Shown: positions 19,150-29,842 of the stretch, piece by piece
Numbering within the stretch: the stretch's first letter is position 1
Layout: each line of letters opens with the position of its first letter
Origin: Gandjariella thermophila
Lineage (GTDB): Bacteria; Actinomycetota; Actinomycetes; Mycobacteriales; Pseudonocardiaceae
DNA length: 64,000 nucleotides
Reading direction: 5' to 3'
Assembly: GCF_005405885.1 (NCBI RefSeq)
Contig: NZ_BJFL01000007.1
Span: 68,394 to 132,393, forward strand
The notes under the pieces: generated by a model
The model's input: the letters and a program-made list of their open reading frames with translations, nothing else
Databases searched by the model: none
Told to the model about the DNA's origin: nothing
Made by a program: the position numbers and the translations under genes

Positions 19150-20841
19150 TCACAGGTCGGCGAGCCGATCCCGCAGCGTGTCCAGGCCCATCGCGCCCAT
19201 CCGCAGCGCCTGCCCGTGGAAGGTCTTCAGGTCGAACGCGTCGCCGCCACGGCGGGCGGCGTCCTCCCTGGCGGCCAGCCACAGCCGCTCGCCGATCTTG
19301 TACGACGGCGCCTGCCCCGGCCAGCCGAGGTAGCGGTCGATCTCGTCGCGCACGTGCGCCGGGTCGGTGATGGTCCGGGTGAGCATGAACTCCAGGCCCA
19401 GCTCCGGCGTCCACCGCTCGCCCTCGTGGAACCCGGTGCCCGCCGGGATCGGCAGCTCCAGGTGCATGCCGATGTCCACCACCACCCGCGCGGCCCGGAA
19501 GAGGTGCGCGTCCAGCATGCCGAGCAGGTCGCCGTCGTCGTCGAGGTAGCCCAGCTCGCGCATCAGCCGCTCCGCGTAGAGCGCCCAGCCCTCGCCGTGC
19601 CCGGACACCCAGCACATCAGCCGCTGGAACTGGTTCAGCTCGGCCGACTGGTACACCGCGGTGGCCACCTGCAGGTGGTGGCCGGGCACGCCCTCGTGGT
19701 AGACGGTGGTCACCTCGCGCCAGGTGGAGAACTCCTCCTTGTCCGCGGGCACCGACCACCACATCCGGCCGGGCCGGGTGAAGTCCTCGGTCGGCCCGGT
19801 GTAGTAGGCGCCCACCCCGCCGCCGGGCGGGGCGATCCGGCACTCCAGCTTCATCAGCTGGTCCGGGATGTCGAAGTGCACGCCGCGCAGGTCGACCAGG
19901 GCCTTGTCGGAGAGCTGCTGCATCCACGCCTGGAAGGCATCCTGGCCGTGCACCTGGTAGCGCGGGTCGGCGTCCAACGCGGCGGCGGCCTCGGCCAGCG
20001 TGGCTCCGGACCGGATCCGGCCCGCCACCTGCTTCATCTCCGCTTCGATCCGGGCGAACTCCGCCCAGCCCCACTCGTAGGCTTCCGGCAGGTCCAGCCG
20101 GGCTCCGGTGAAGTAGCGGGACCACAGCCGGTACACGTCCGCGCCGACGGCGTCCTTCTTCGGCGCCCTCGGCGCCAGGTCGGTGCGCAGGTAGCGGGCC
20201 AGGTCGGCGTACGCCTCGGTGGCCGACTCCGCCGCGGCCTCCAGGTCGGCGCGCAGCGCCCGGTCCACGCCGTGCACCCCATCCGCCGCCTCGATCAGCG
20301 TGGCGAAGAACGGTCGCCCGCCGCGCTGCCCGGCCCAGGTCTCGCACTGCTCGGCCACCCGGTTGACCTGACGCACCGCGGCCACCCGGCCGGCGTCGGC
20401 GGCGGAGCCGAGGGATTCCCGCAGCCCGCGCAGCGCGGCGGGCACCTTGGCCAGCCGCTTGGCGATCACCGCCCATTCCTCCGCGGTGCCGGTTGGCATC
20501 AGGTCGAAGACCTGGCGCACGTCCTGCACCGGGCTGGCGATCACGTTCAGCGCGGACTCGTCCAGCCCGGCCTCGTGGATCTCCAGTTCCAGACCGATCC
20601 GCTCCAGGAACACCGCCTTGGCGTTGCGCTCGGAGTCGTCCGCCGGCTCCGCGGCCTCCACCTCGCGCAGCGCCCGCTCGGCGAGCTCGGCCCGTGCGGC
20701 GTGCCCGTCCGGCGAGAAGTCGGTCAGCTCCTCGTCGTGGCCCAGGATGCCGAGGTAGGTGGCCGCGTTGGGGTTGAGTGCGGCGTGCTCGGCGACGTAC
20801 CGGTCACTGATCTGGTGTACGCCCGTCCGGGTGGATGCCAT
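19150..20841 (-). CDS. DUF885 family metallopeptidase-like protein
   Basis: 563-residue DUF885 protein, a family related to zinc metallopeptidases. The metal site is visible as VYHEGVPGHHLQ (HExxxxH-like with the typical DUF885 GHHLQ), followed by a glutamate in SGHGEGWALYAERLM. No signal peptide is seen, so it is probably cytoplasmic. The ATG at 20841 gives MASTRTGVHQISDRY; a GTG three codons earlier is possible and neither has a strong ribosome-binding site. It is convergent with the GNAT gene (28 bp) and divergent from lppM. Substrate is unknown. Confidence 0.85.
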   Translation of the reverse strand: MASTRTGVHQISDRYVAEHAALNPNAATYLGILGHDEELTDFSPDGHAARAELAERALREVEAAEPADDSERNAKAVFLERIGLELEIHEAGLDESALNVIASPVQDVRQVFDLMPTGTAEEWAVIAKRLAKVPAALRGLRESLGSAADAGRVAAVRQVNRVAEQCETWAGQRGGRPFFATLIEAADGVHGVDRALRADLEAAAESATEAYADLARYLRTDLAPRAPKKDAVGADVYRLWSRYFTGARLDLPEAYEWGWAEFARIEAEMKQVAGRIRSGATLAEAAAALDADPRYQVHGQDAFQAWMQQLSDKALVDLRGVHFDIPDQLMKLECRIAPPGGGVGAYYTGPTEDFTRPGRMWWSVPADKEEFSTWREVTTVYHEGVPGHHLQVATAVYQSAELNQFQRLMCWVSGHGEGWALYAERLMRELGYLDDDGDLLGMLDAHLFRAARVVVDIGMHLELPIPAGTGFHEGERWTPELGLEFMLTRTITDPAHVRDEIDRYLGWPGQAPSYKIGERLWLAAREDAARRGGDAFDLKTFHGQALRMGAMGLDTLRDRLADL

Positions 20842-21032
20842 GAGCGGCACGCTACCGGGTCCGGCGAACGGGCTTGCGAGGGAATCCGGGTGCCAGGGCC
20901 CTACCGGACGGCCAGGCCGCCCCGCCGGTCGAGGTCGACCCGACCGGGGCGGTCACCTACCGGACCGGCTTCGCCCACCGAACGGGTGTGCCGGCCCGGG
21001 CGGTCCACCGAACCGGCTGGCAGGATGATCGC

Positions 21033-21713
21033 GTGCGTGCCCTCCCGTGGCGACCCGTGCGGCCGGCGAAGCTGCTGGGACCGCTGTTCCTTCTGCTCAC
21101 CGCGCTGTCGCTGACCGGATGCGTGCGGGTACACGCCGGGCTGGGGCTGACCACCGACGACCGGGTCGCCGGGCGCATCGTGATCGCCGGGTACGGCGCG
21201 CCGGACGGCGACCCGAACACCCAGATCGCGGTGCCGCAGGATCTGTCCGACCGGGTCAGCGTCGCCCCGTACAAGGCGGACGGGTACAACGGCACGCAGC
21301 TGTCCTTCGACGGGTTGACCTTCGACGAGCTGCGCGAACTGGCCGAGGCGGACGGCCACCACAACCGCTTCCAGTTCAACTTCCACCGCTCCGGCGGGCT
21401 GGTGGCGCTGTCCGGTTCGGTCGACCTCACCGAGATCCAGCCGAGCCACGCGGACGTGATCATCAAGGTCAACTTTCCCGGCCAGATCCTGAACACCGAC
21501 GGGCACAACGAGAACGGCACGATCACCTGGAAGCCCAGGCCGGGACAGGTCAGCCTGCTGTCGGCCACCGCGGAGTACTCGGGTGTGCCGTCCGTGGGGC
21601 TGGTCGGCTGGATGGTGCTGGTCGGCGGGTTCGCGGTGACGGTCGCCGTGGTGGTCGGGCTGCTCGCGCTCGCGGCGCACCGCCGCAACGCGCGCGCGCT
21701 GGGCGTCGGCTGA
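21033..21713 (+). CDS. lppM: LppM-like lipoprotein
   Basis: 226-residue lipoprotein related to mycobacterial LppM (Rv2171, DUF3153). A signal peptide ends with the lipobox LSLTGC, placing the mature N-terminal Cys at about residue 30. The extracellular domain is beta-rich, and a C-terminal membrane helix (LVGWMVLVGGFAVTVAVVVG) is followed by a basic tail AAHRRNAR, also as in LppM. The GTG at 21033 has AGGA eight bases upstream and gives a normal signal peptide; an upstream extension would spoil it. Its place next to the convergent metF matches Rv2171-Rv2172c. Confidence 0.88.
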   Translation: MRALPWRPVRPAKLLGPLFLLLTALSLTGCVRVHAGLGLTTDDRVAGRIVIAGYGAPDGDPNTQIAVPQDLSDRVSVAPYKADGYNGTQLSFDGLTFDELRELAEADGHHNRFQFNFHRSGGLVALSGSVDLTEIQPSHADVIIKVNFPGQILNTDGHNENGTITWKPRPGQVSLLSATAEYSGVPSVGLVGWMVLVGGFAVTVAVVVGLLALAAHRRNARALGVG

Positions 21714-21744
21714 CCTGTGGCCCCGCCCCGCTGTCCCGCCCCGG

Positions 21745-22647
21745 TCAGCTCGCGGTCAGCTCACCCGCACGGTCCGGCACCAGCCCGAGCCGGCCGACCA
21801 CCTCCTTGGTCGCGGTCGACCGGTTCAGCGTGTAGAAGTGCAGCGCCGGCACGCCCTCGGCGAGCAGCCGCTGGCACAGCTCGGTGACCAGGTCGATCCC
21901 GACGGCCCGGAACGCGGCCGGGTCGTCGGCGAACGGCTCCAGCCGCGCCGCCAGCGCCGGGGACGCCGGCGCTCCGGACAGCTCGACCGCCTTGCGCAGG
22001 GTGCGCACCGTGGTCAGCGGCATCACCCCGGGCAGGATCGGCGCCTGGCAACCCCGGGCAGCCACCCGGTCGCGCAGCCGCAGGAAGTCCTCGGCCTCGA
22101 AGAACAGCTGCGCGACGGCGAAGTCCGCGCCCGCCCGTAGCTTGCCCACCAGGTGGTCGGTGTCGGTGTCCAGGTCCACCGAGCGGGGGTGCCCGTACGG
22201 GAACGCGGCCACTCCGACGCAGAAGTCGCCGAGTTCCCGCACCAGCCGGACCAGTTCCGCCGCGTACGTGACGCCGTCGGGATGCGGAATCCACTCCCCC
22301 ATCGGGTCACCGGGCGGGTCGCCGCGGATCGCCAGGATGTTGCGCACCCCGACCGCCGCATACCAGCCGATCACGTGCCGCAGTTCGGCCACCGAGTGGT
22401 TGACCGCGGTGAGGTGGGCCATCGGCACCAGGGTGGTCTCCTGGGCCACCCGGGCGGTGGTGCGGATCGTGCGGTCCCGGCTCGACCCGCCGGCGCCGTA
22501 AGTGATCGACACGAACGCCGGGTCCAGCGGCTCCAGGTCACGGATCGCCCGCCACAGGCGCACCTCGTCCTCGGCGTCCCGGGGCGGGAAGAACTCCACG
22601 GAGAACACCGAGCGGGTCCCGCTGATGCGCTCCACCACCGACATCAT
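21745..22647 (-). CDS. metF: Methylenetetrahydrofolate reductase
   Basis: Reduces 5,10-methylene-THF to 5-methyl-THF for methionine synthesis, using FAD. The 300-residue TIM-barrel has SVEFFPPRDAEDEVRLW at the N-terminus with the catalytic Glu of EFFPP, then FVSITYGAGGSSRDRT, ILAIRGDPPGD and GADFAVAQLFFE. The paired ATG ATG start at 22647 has only a weak AGG upstream. It is divergent from idsA2, as in M. tuberculosis Rv2172c-Rv2173; the mycobacterial protein has been called an unusual MTHFR-type enzyme, but all core motifs are intact here. Confidence 0.93.
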   Translation of the reverse strand: MMSVVERISGTRSVFSVEFFPPRDAEDEVRLWRAIRDLEPLDPAFVSITYGAGGSSRDRTIRTTARVAQETTLVPMAHLTAVNHSVAELRHVIGWYAAVGVRNILAIRGDPPGDPMGEWIPHPDGVTYAAELVRLVRELGDFCVGVAAFPYGHPRSVDLDTDTDHLVGKLRAGADFAVAQLFFEAEDFLRLRDRVAARGCQAPILPGVMPLTTVRTLRKAVELSGAPASPALAARLEPFADDPAAFRAVGIDLVTELCQRLLAEGVPALHFYTLNRSTATKEVVGRLGLVPDRAGELTAS

Positions 22648-22812
22648 GGGTTCAAGCCTACGAAAGCGTCCTCGAACTGGGAGTGAGTTCCCGAACCGTG
22701 GGAGCCGTTCCGCCCGTGTGTGCCATGTCGGCCGCCGGTGGTGCGGCCGGGGCGGGGCCGTAGGGTCACGGGTAGTAGGGATCAGGACGTCGAGCCGTGG
22801 GGCGGTGTCAAC

Positions 22813-24000
22813 GTGGAGCATCCGGGCGCCGGCACGTTCGGCGGGCAGGCCGGCCGTAACGGTGCGACCGCCGGTTCGGTCGCGCAGGATTGGCCGGTGC
22901 CGGCACCCGACGAGGATCACCCGGTCGACGCGGACCTGCCGGCCCGCGTGGAGCGGGAACTGGTCGACTACCTGGACACGAGGCGCGCCGAGGCGCAGGC
23001 CGCGGACCCGGCCTTCGCCGACGCGGTGGACGCGCTGCGCGGGTTCGTGCTCGGCGGTGGCAAGCGCATCCGGCCGACCTTCGCCTGGTGGGGCTGGCGG
23101 GCCGGGGGCGGCGACCCCGGCGGCGCGGAGGCGCCCGCGGTGCTTCGCGCGATCAGCGCGCTGGAACTGCTGCAGGCGGGCGCGCTGATCCACGACGACC
23201 TGATCGACGCCTCGGCGGTACGGCGTGGCGCCCCCACCATCCACGTGGCGTTCGCGGGCAGGCACCGCCAGCACGGCTGGCTGGGCCAGCCGGAGCGGTT
23301 CGGGCTAGGTGTCGCCGTGCTGCTCGGCGACATCGCGCTGACCTGGGCCGACGACATGCTGGCCGACTCGGGGCTGCCCGCCGCGCCGCTGCGCCGCTGC
23401 CGGGCGCCGTGGCAGCGGATGCGCACCGAGATGCTCGCCGGGCAGTACCTGGACATCTTCACCCAGGTGACCGGGAACGAGTCGGCGGATGCGGCGCTGC
23501 GCGTCGACCGGCTCAAGACCGCCGCGTACACCGTGGAGCGGCCGCTGCACCTCGGTGCCGCGATCGCCGGCGCGGACCCGGCCGCCGTCGAGGCGTTGCG
23601 CTCCTTCGGCGCCGACATCGGTGTCGCCTTCCAGCTCCGCGACGACCTGCTCGGCGTGTTCGGCGACCCGGAGGTGACCGGCAAGCCGGCCGGCGACGAC
23701 CTCAGGGAGGGCAAGCGGACCCTGCTCGTCGCGGTGGCGCTGGAGCGGGCGCGGGAGCGGGGCGAGCACGCCGCCGCGGAGACGCTGCGGTCCGCGCTCG
23801 GCCGGCCCGACCTCGACGAGGGCACCGTGCGGACGGTGCAGGGGCTGCTCACCGACCTCGGCGCGGTGCGCGCGGTGGAGGACCGCATCGCCGCGCTGAC
23901 CGAGGGCGCGCTCGGGACCCTTCGGGCCGCGCCTATCACGCGAACGGCCGTAGCCGCCCTCACCCAGTTGGCCGTTACCGCTACTGAGCGCACGTCCTGA
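22813..24000 (+). CDS. idsA2: Polyprenyl (geranylgeranyl-type) diphosphate synthase
   Basis: 395-residue trans-isoprenyl diphosphate synthase that extends allylic diphosphates with IPP to give lipid or carotenoid precursors. The first Asp-rich motif is ALIHDDLIDAS and the second QLRDDLLGVFGD; GGGKRIRPTF supplies basic substrate-binding residues. The first 50 residues are a disordered Gly/Pro-rich tail. The GTG at 22813 was chosen as the first good in-frame codon after the divergent promoter, but its ribosome-binding site is weak and the start could move. Position between metF and mptA matches Rv2173 (idsA2). Product chain length cannot be set by eye. Confidence 0.9.
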   Translation: MEHPGAGTFGGQAGRNGATAGSVAQDWPVPAPDEDHPVDADLPARVERELVDYLDTRRAEAQAADPAFADAVDALRGFVLGGGKRIRPTFAWWGWRAGGGDPGGAEAPAVLRAISALELLQAGALIHDDLIDASAVRRGAPTIHVAFAGRHRQHGWLGQPERFGLGVAVLLGDIALTWADDMLADSGLPAAPLRRCRAPWQRMRTEMLAGQYLDIFTQVTGNESADAALRVDRLKTAAYTVERPLHLGAAIAGADPAAVEALRSFGADIGVAFQLRDDLLGVFGDPEVTGKPAGDDLREGKRTLLVAVALERARERGEHAAAETLRSALGRPDLDEGTVRTVQGLLTDLGAVRAVEDRIAALTEGALGTLRAAPITRTAVAALTQLAVTATERTS

Positions 24001-24204
24001 GCCCCACGCGGGCCGGCCCACGCGGCCGCCGAGACACCGCGCGACCAGGGCGATCGACCAGGCCGGCGCCGGGCCGCCGGCGCGACCGAACCATGATCGT
24101 CACGCCCGCGGGCGACGGCCCCGCAAATCCCGAACTACGCGGGATTACGAGCCGGTCACGCCGGGGTGTTGTCGCGTGCTCCTGACGTTCGGGGTTGTGC
24201 AACG
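24001..24204. other. idsA2-mptA intergenic region
   Basis: 204-bp gap without a gene. It contains a small hairpin, AATCCCG at 24126-24132 and CGGGATT at 24140-24146 with a 7-base loop, which may end the idsA2 transcript or lie in the mptA leader. Whether mptA has its own promoter here is not decided by the sequence. Confidence 0.4.
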
Positions 24205-25830
24205 ATGTCCACCGCAATGCCCGCCACACCATCCATTCCGCGTTTCAGCACCGAGCGCGCATCGGTGCCGGCCGTCACTACCCGGACGGTGCAGACCACA
24301 CCCAGCCTGGCGTCGCCAGCGGCGCCGGCCACCGCGCCGCGGCGCCTCGCCGCCCTCCGCGCCGGCGTCCCGCTGCGCACCCTGCTGCTTGGGCTCGGGG
24401 GCATGGCGCTACTCACCGTGGGTGGGGTCGGTGCCGGCGGCACGCTGGTGCACGACCCGCTGCTGGCCGACAGCCCACTCACCTGGGTGCGCTTCGGTCA
24501 CGGCAAGGACCTGGCCACCGCCGTGCTCTACGGCGGCCTCACCCTGGTGGTGTGGGGGTGGGTCCGGCTGGGCCGCGACGTGCGCGCCGGAACGGTCGGC
24601 ACGCGCGGCATGCTGCTCGCGATCGGCGTGTGGACGCTGCCGCTGCTGCTGGCGCCGCCGCTGTTCAGCCGGGACATCTACAGCTATCTCGCGCAGGGCA
24701 ACCTGGCGTTGCACGGCCTGGACCCGTACCGGGTCGGGCCCTCCGCGCTGCCGGGGCCGCTCAGCGAGAACGTCAGCCCCATCTGGCAGACCACCCCGGC
24801 GCCCTACGGGCCGCTCTTCGTGCTGATCGCCAAGGGTGTGGTCGCGGTGACCGGGGACAACCTCATCACCGGCGTGGTGCTGCTGCGGCTGGCCATGGCG
24901 ATCGGCCTGGGGCTGCTGTGCTGGTCACTTCCCGGGCTGGCCAGGCATCTCGGCGGCAGCGCGCCGAGCGCGCTGTGGCTGGCCGCGGCCAACCCGCTGC
25001 TGCTGGTGCACCTGGTCGGCGGCGCGCACAACGACCTGCTGATGGTCGGCCTGCTCGCCGCGGGCGTGCTGCTGGTGCTGGACCGCCGGCACCTCGTGGG
25101 CATCGTGCTGGTCACCGTCGCGGTGGCGATCAAGGCGACGGCCGGGGTCGCGCTGCCGTTCCTGGTGTGGGTGTGGGCAGCCCGGCTGCCCGGCTCGGCG
25201 CCGGCCCGGTTCGCCAGGGCGACCGCCGCCGGTCTGGCCGTCGTGGTGGGCGTATTCGCGCTGTGCACCCTGGTCTCCGGTCTGAACCTGGGCTGGCTGC
25301 CCGCGCTGAAGACGTCCTCGGCGATCGTGAACTGGCTGTCCCTGCCGACGGCGGTGGGCCAGTTGCTGCACACCCTGGTCAACCTGCTGGTGCACGTCAG
25401 CGACCGGTGGTTCCTCAGGATCACCAGGACGCTCGGCTCGCTGCTGCTCGCCGTGGTGCTGGTCCGGCAGTGGTGGGCGGCACGCCAGGGCGGTCCGGAG
25501 GCGGTGCGCCGCGCGGCGATCGCGCTGCTCGCCGTGGGCCTGCTCTCGCCGGCCACGCTGCCCTGGTACTTCAGCTGGCCGCTGGTGATCGGCGCGGCGC
25601 TGCCCTGGACCGGGTCGGCTCTGGTGCTCGGCACGCTCGGCTCGGTGTGGATGCTGCTGGTGACCTTCCCCACCGGGGACACCGCGCTGTACTCGTGGGG
25701 TTACCTGGCGGTGACCCTGGCGGCCTCCGTGCTCGCCGCCGCCTCGCTGATCAGCCCGGACCCGTTGCGGCTTTCGCGGCGCACGCCGGCCGAGCGGGAC
25801 CGGCCGCGGGTCATCGAACTGGCCCCGTAG
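24205..25830 (+). CDS. mptA: Alpha-(1->6)-mannosyltransferase of the MptA/MptB family
   Basis: 541-residue GT-C glycosyltransferase with about 13 membrane helices, which uses polyprenyl-phosphomannose to extend the alpha-1,6-mannan core of lipomannan/lipoarabinomannan on the outer face of the membrane. The first periplasmic loop has the acidic LFSRDIYSYLAQG typical of the family. ATG at 24205 (MSTAMPATPS) is chosen; ribosome-binding site is weak and ATG at 24217 is an alternative. Order idsA2-mptA-(Rv2175c)-pknL matches M. tuberculosis Rv2173-Rv2176, which supports MptA rather than MptB. Confidence 0.9.
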   Translation: MSTAMPATPSIPRFSTERASVPAVTTRTVQTTPSLASPAAPATAPRRLAALRAGVPLRTLLLGLGGMALLTVGGVGAGGTLVHDPLLADSPLTWVRFGHGKDLATAVLYGGLTLVVWGWVRLGRDVRAGTVGTRGMLLAIGVWTLPLLLAPPLFSRDIYSYLAQGNLALHGLDPYRVGPSALPGPLSENVSPIWQTTPAPYGPLFVLIAKGVVAVTGDNLITGVVLLRLAMAIGLGLLCWSLPGLARHLGGSAPSALWLAAANPLLLVHLVGGAHNDLLMVGLLAAGVLLVLDRRHLVGIVLVTVAVAIKATAGVALPFLVWVWAARLPGSAPARFARATAAGLAVVVGVFALCTLVSGLNLGWLPALKTSSAIVNWLSLPTAVGQLLHTLVNLLVHVSDRWFLRITRTLGSLLLAVVLVRQWWAARQGGPEAVRRAAIALLAVGLLSPATLPWYFSWPLVIGAALPWTGSALVLGTLGSVWMLLVTFPTGDTALYSWGYLAVTLAASVLAAASLISPDPLRLSRRTPAERDRPRVIELAP

Positions 25831-25890
25831 CACACATGGCTCCCCGGGCCCGTCACGCCGCGTCCGGGCCCGTCCGGGAACGCAGACGCT

Positions 25891-26256
25891 TCAGAACGCG
25901 AGCGCCTGCGCGCGCCGCTTCACCTCGCGACCACGGTTGCCGCGCAACGCCTCGATCGGCGTGCCCGGCAACGAGTCGTCCGCGGTGAACAGCCAGCGGA
26001 TCATCTCGTCGACGTTGAACCCGGAGTCCCTGAGCACCGTGATGGTGCCCGCCAGGCCCTTGACCACGCCCTCCCCGTTGAGGAAGAGGGCCGGAACCAC
26101 GAGCACGCCGTCGCGGCGCACCGCGAGCAACTGCCCGTCCCGCAACATCTGATGCACCCGGGTGAGCGGCAGACCGAGCGCCCGCGCCACATCGGGCAGG
26201 CTCAGCACGTCCAGCTCCCGGTCGAGCACATCCTCGGCAGCAGGAATTGCACTCAC
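25891..26256 (-). CDS. Rv2175c-like DNA-binding regulatory protein
   Basis: 121-residue protein with an N-terminal winged helix-turn-helix (SLPDVARALGLPLTRVHQML) followed by a C-terminal helical domain with AGTITVLRDSGFNVDEMIRW. M. tuberculosis Rv2175c is the same size, binds DNA and is a substrate of the neighbouring kinase PknL; here too it is divergent from pknL with 75 bp between starts. The start is a GTG at 26256; a weak GGCGGG precedes it. Phosphorylation by PknL is inferred from the mycobacterial pair. The N-terminal Thr phosphoacceptor known in Mtb is not evident in the short N-terminus here. Confidence 0.85.
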   Translation of the reverse strand: MSAIPAAEDVLDRELDVLSLPDVARALGLPLTRVHQMLRDGQLLAVRRDGVLVVPALFLNGEGVVKGLAGTITVLRDSGFNVDEMIRWLFTADDSLPGTPIEALRGNRGREVKRRAQALAF

Positions 26257-26331
26257 GCCCGCCACGATGCCACATCGGCGGCCGAGACGCCCTGACCCAG
26301 ACGGGTCATGCCGCCCGTACGATCCACGGTC

Positions 26332-28263
26332 GTGGACACCCAGAGTGGAGGACTGATCGGGCGACGGCTCGAACAGCGCTACCGCGTGGACGAGCTGCTC
26401 GCCCGCGGTGGAATGTCCACGGTCTACCGCGGCATGGACACCCGGCTGGACCGGCCGGTGGCGATCAAGGTGATGGATCCGCGGTTCTCCGCGGACCGCG
26501 CCTTCGTGGACCGCTTCGTCCGCGAGGCCAGGGCCGCCGCGCGGCTGCAGCACCCCGCCGTGGTGGACGTCTACGACCAGGGCGTGGACAGCTCCTCCGG
26601 CGAGGACCACATGTTCCTGGTGATGGAGTTGCTCGACGGCGGCACCCTGCGCGACCTGCTGACCGAGTGCGGCGGCGCGCTGCCCGTGCCGATCGCACTG
26701 AGTGTGCTGGAACGGGTGCTCTCCGCGCTCGCCGCGGCGCACCGCGCCGGGCTGGTGCACCGCGACATCAAACCGGAGAACGTGCTGGTCGGCCGGGGCG
26801 GCGAGGTCAAGGTCGCCGACTTCGGCCTGGTCCGGGCGGTGGCCAGCGCCGGGACCACGAGCAACAGCATGATCCTCGGCACGGTCGCCTACCTGGCCCC
26901 GGAGCAGGTGGCCACCGGCGCCTCGGACGCCCGCAGCGACGTCTACGCGGCCGGGATCGTCCTCTACGAGATGCTGACCGGGGCGCCCCCGTTCACCGCG
27001 GACACCCCCATCTCCGTGGCCTACCAGCACGTCAACTCCGACGTGCCGGCACCGAGTTCGGTCAACCCGTGGCTGCCCGCCGAACTGGACGAACTGGTCC
27101 GCCGGGCCACCGCGCGGGACCCCTCGGCGCGGCTGGCCGACGCGGAGGCGTTCCTCGCCGAACTGGGCCGGGTGCGCGAGGCCCTGGGTGTCGAAGCGGT
27201 GCCGGTGCCCGCGCCGGGGCGGGAACCGGCCACCGTGCGGCTCGCCCCGCTCGGCGACGCACCGGAGGGTGGGCCGCGGGGCACCCGCGCGCTGGCCCGG
27301 TCGGAGTTGGTGGGCCTGGACACGCGGGAACCGGCACCGCGGCCGGTGGACGGCTACCCAGGCGAGCGCAGGCGCGGCCGGCGCACCGTCCGGCTGTGGA
27401 CGGTGGTGGTGCTGGCGCTCGCCGGTGTGCTGGCCACCACGGCGTGGTGGCTGGGCAGCACGCGCTGGACGACGGTGCCCCCGGTGGCCGGCATGGACCA
27501 GACCGCGGCGGAGCGCGCGCTGCAGAACGCGCAGCTCACCCCGCACCTCACCCGGCAGGCGGACAACCACGTACCGGCCGGCAGGGTGATCGCCACCAGG
27601 CCGGACCAGGGCACCCGGGCGCGGCGCGGCACCGAGGTGCAGGTGCTGGTGTCCAGCGGCCGGCCGGTGGTGCCCGCGGTGGCCCCGGGGGTCACCGCGG
27701 AGGAGGCGGAGCAGGCGATCCGCGCGGCCGGGCTGCAACCGCGGCGGGACGACACCGCGAACGCCTACGACGACACCGTGCCGCGGGGCCGGGTGGTTCG
27801 ACTGAACCCGCCCTCGGGCACCAGCCTGGACGTGGGCGCCACCGTCACCGTGGTGCTCAGCAGGGGCCGCGCGCCCCGGCCGGTGCCCGACGTCACCGGC
27901 ATGCCGCACGACCAGGCGTTCCAGGTGCTGCGCAACGCTGGGTTGCAGCCCTACGACAAGGGCGCGACGTTCTCCGCCCAGTTCGACGCCGGCCAGGTGG
28001 TCAGCACGGACCCGCCGGCCGGTACCACCCTCACCGGCGACGACAGCCCGCGGGTGGGCGTGGTGGTGTCCAACGCGGTGACCGTGCCCAACCTCAGCGG
28101 CCAGCCGGTCGCCCAAGCCCAGCAGATCCTGGCGCAACTCGGGCTGACCGCGCGGGTGCAGCAGTTCGTCTCCCGGCCGGACAGCCGGGTGTTCGCCCAG
28201 TTGCCGACCGCCGGCAGCCGGGTGCAGCCGGGCAGCACGGTGCTGCTCGCCGCGTTCCCGTAG
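26332..28263 (+). CDS. pknL: PknL-type serine/threonine kinase with four PASTA domains
   Basis: 643-residue membrane Ser/Thr kinase. The kinase domain (residues 15-285) shows the ATP Lys in VAIKVMD (46), HRDIKPEN (143-150), DFGL (163-166) and an activation loop TTSNSMILGTVAYLAPEQ. A membrane helix lies at 356-374. The outer part carries four PASTA repeats, each about 65-70 residues, starting near VPPVAGM, VPAVAPGV, PVPDVTGM and VPNLSGQ; these usually bind muropeptides. The GTG at 26332 replaces an earlier non-homologous extension. M. tuberculosis PknL is much shorter and lacks PASTA repeats, so this is a sensor-equipped version in the same genomic place. Confidence 0.93.
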   Translation: MDTQSGGLIGRRLEQRYRVDELLARGGMSTVYRGMDTRLDRPVAIKVMDPRFSADRAFVDRFVREARAAARLQHPAVVDVYDQGVDSSSGEDHMFLVMELLDGGTLRDLLTECGGALPVPIALSVLERVLSALAAAHRAGLVHRDIKPENVLVGRGGEVKVADFGLVRAVASAGTTSNSMILGTVAYLAPEQVATGASDARSDVYAAGIVLYEMLTGAPPFTADTPISVAYQHVNSDVPAPSSVNPWLPAELDELVRRATARDPSARLADAEAFLAELGRVREALGVEAVPVPAPGREPATVRLAPLGDAPEGGPRGTRALARSELVGLDTREPAPRPVDGYPGERRRGRRTVRLWTVVVLALAGVLATTAWWLGSTRWTTVPPVAGMDQTAAERALQNAQLTPHLTRQADNHVPAGRVIATRPDQGTRARRGTEVQVLVSSGRPVVPAVAPGVTAEEAEQAIRAAGLQPRRDDTANAYDDTVPRGRVVRLNPPSGTSLDVGATVTVVLSRGRAPRPVPDVTGMPHDQAFQVLRNAGLQPYDKGATFSAQFDAGQVVSTDPPAGTTLTGDDSPRVGVVVSNAVTVPNLSGQPVAQAQQILAQLGLTARVQQFVSRPDSRVFAQLPTAGSRVQPGSTVLLAAFP

Positions 28264-28269
28264 CGCCAG

Positions 28270-28298
28270 GGCCGGCCCGGCGGCGCGCCGGGCCGGCC
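28270..28298. terminator. Bidirectional terminator between pknL and aroG
   Basis: A perfect 13-bp stem, GGCCGGCCCGGCG at 28270-28282 with complement at 28286-28298 and a 3-base loop, starts seven bases after the pknL stop. It fills the 41-bp gap between convergent genes. There is no U tract. Confidence 0.75.
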
Positions 28299-28304
28299 GG
28301 CGGG

Positions 28305-29774
<1,470 letters not shown>

Positions 29775-29842
29775 TCATGTCCGGTGTCACCACACGGACG
29801 CGGGGCGCGTGCGGACGGGAGCGAACGGCATCATGACGCGCC

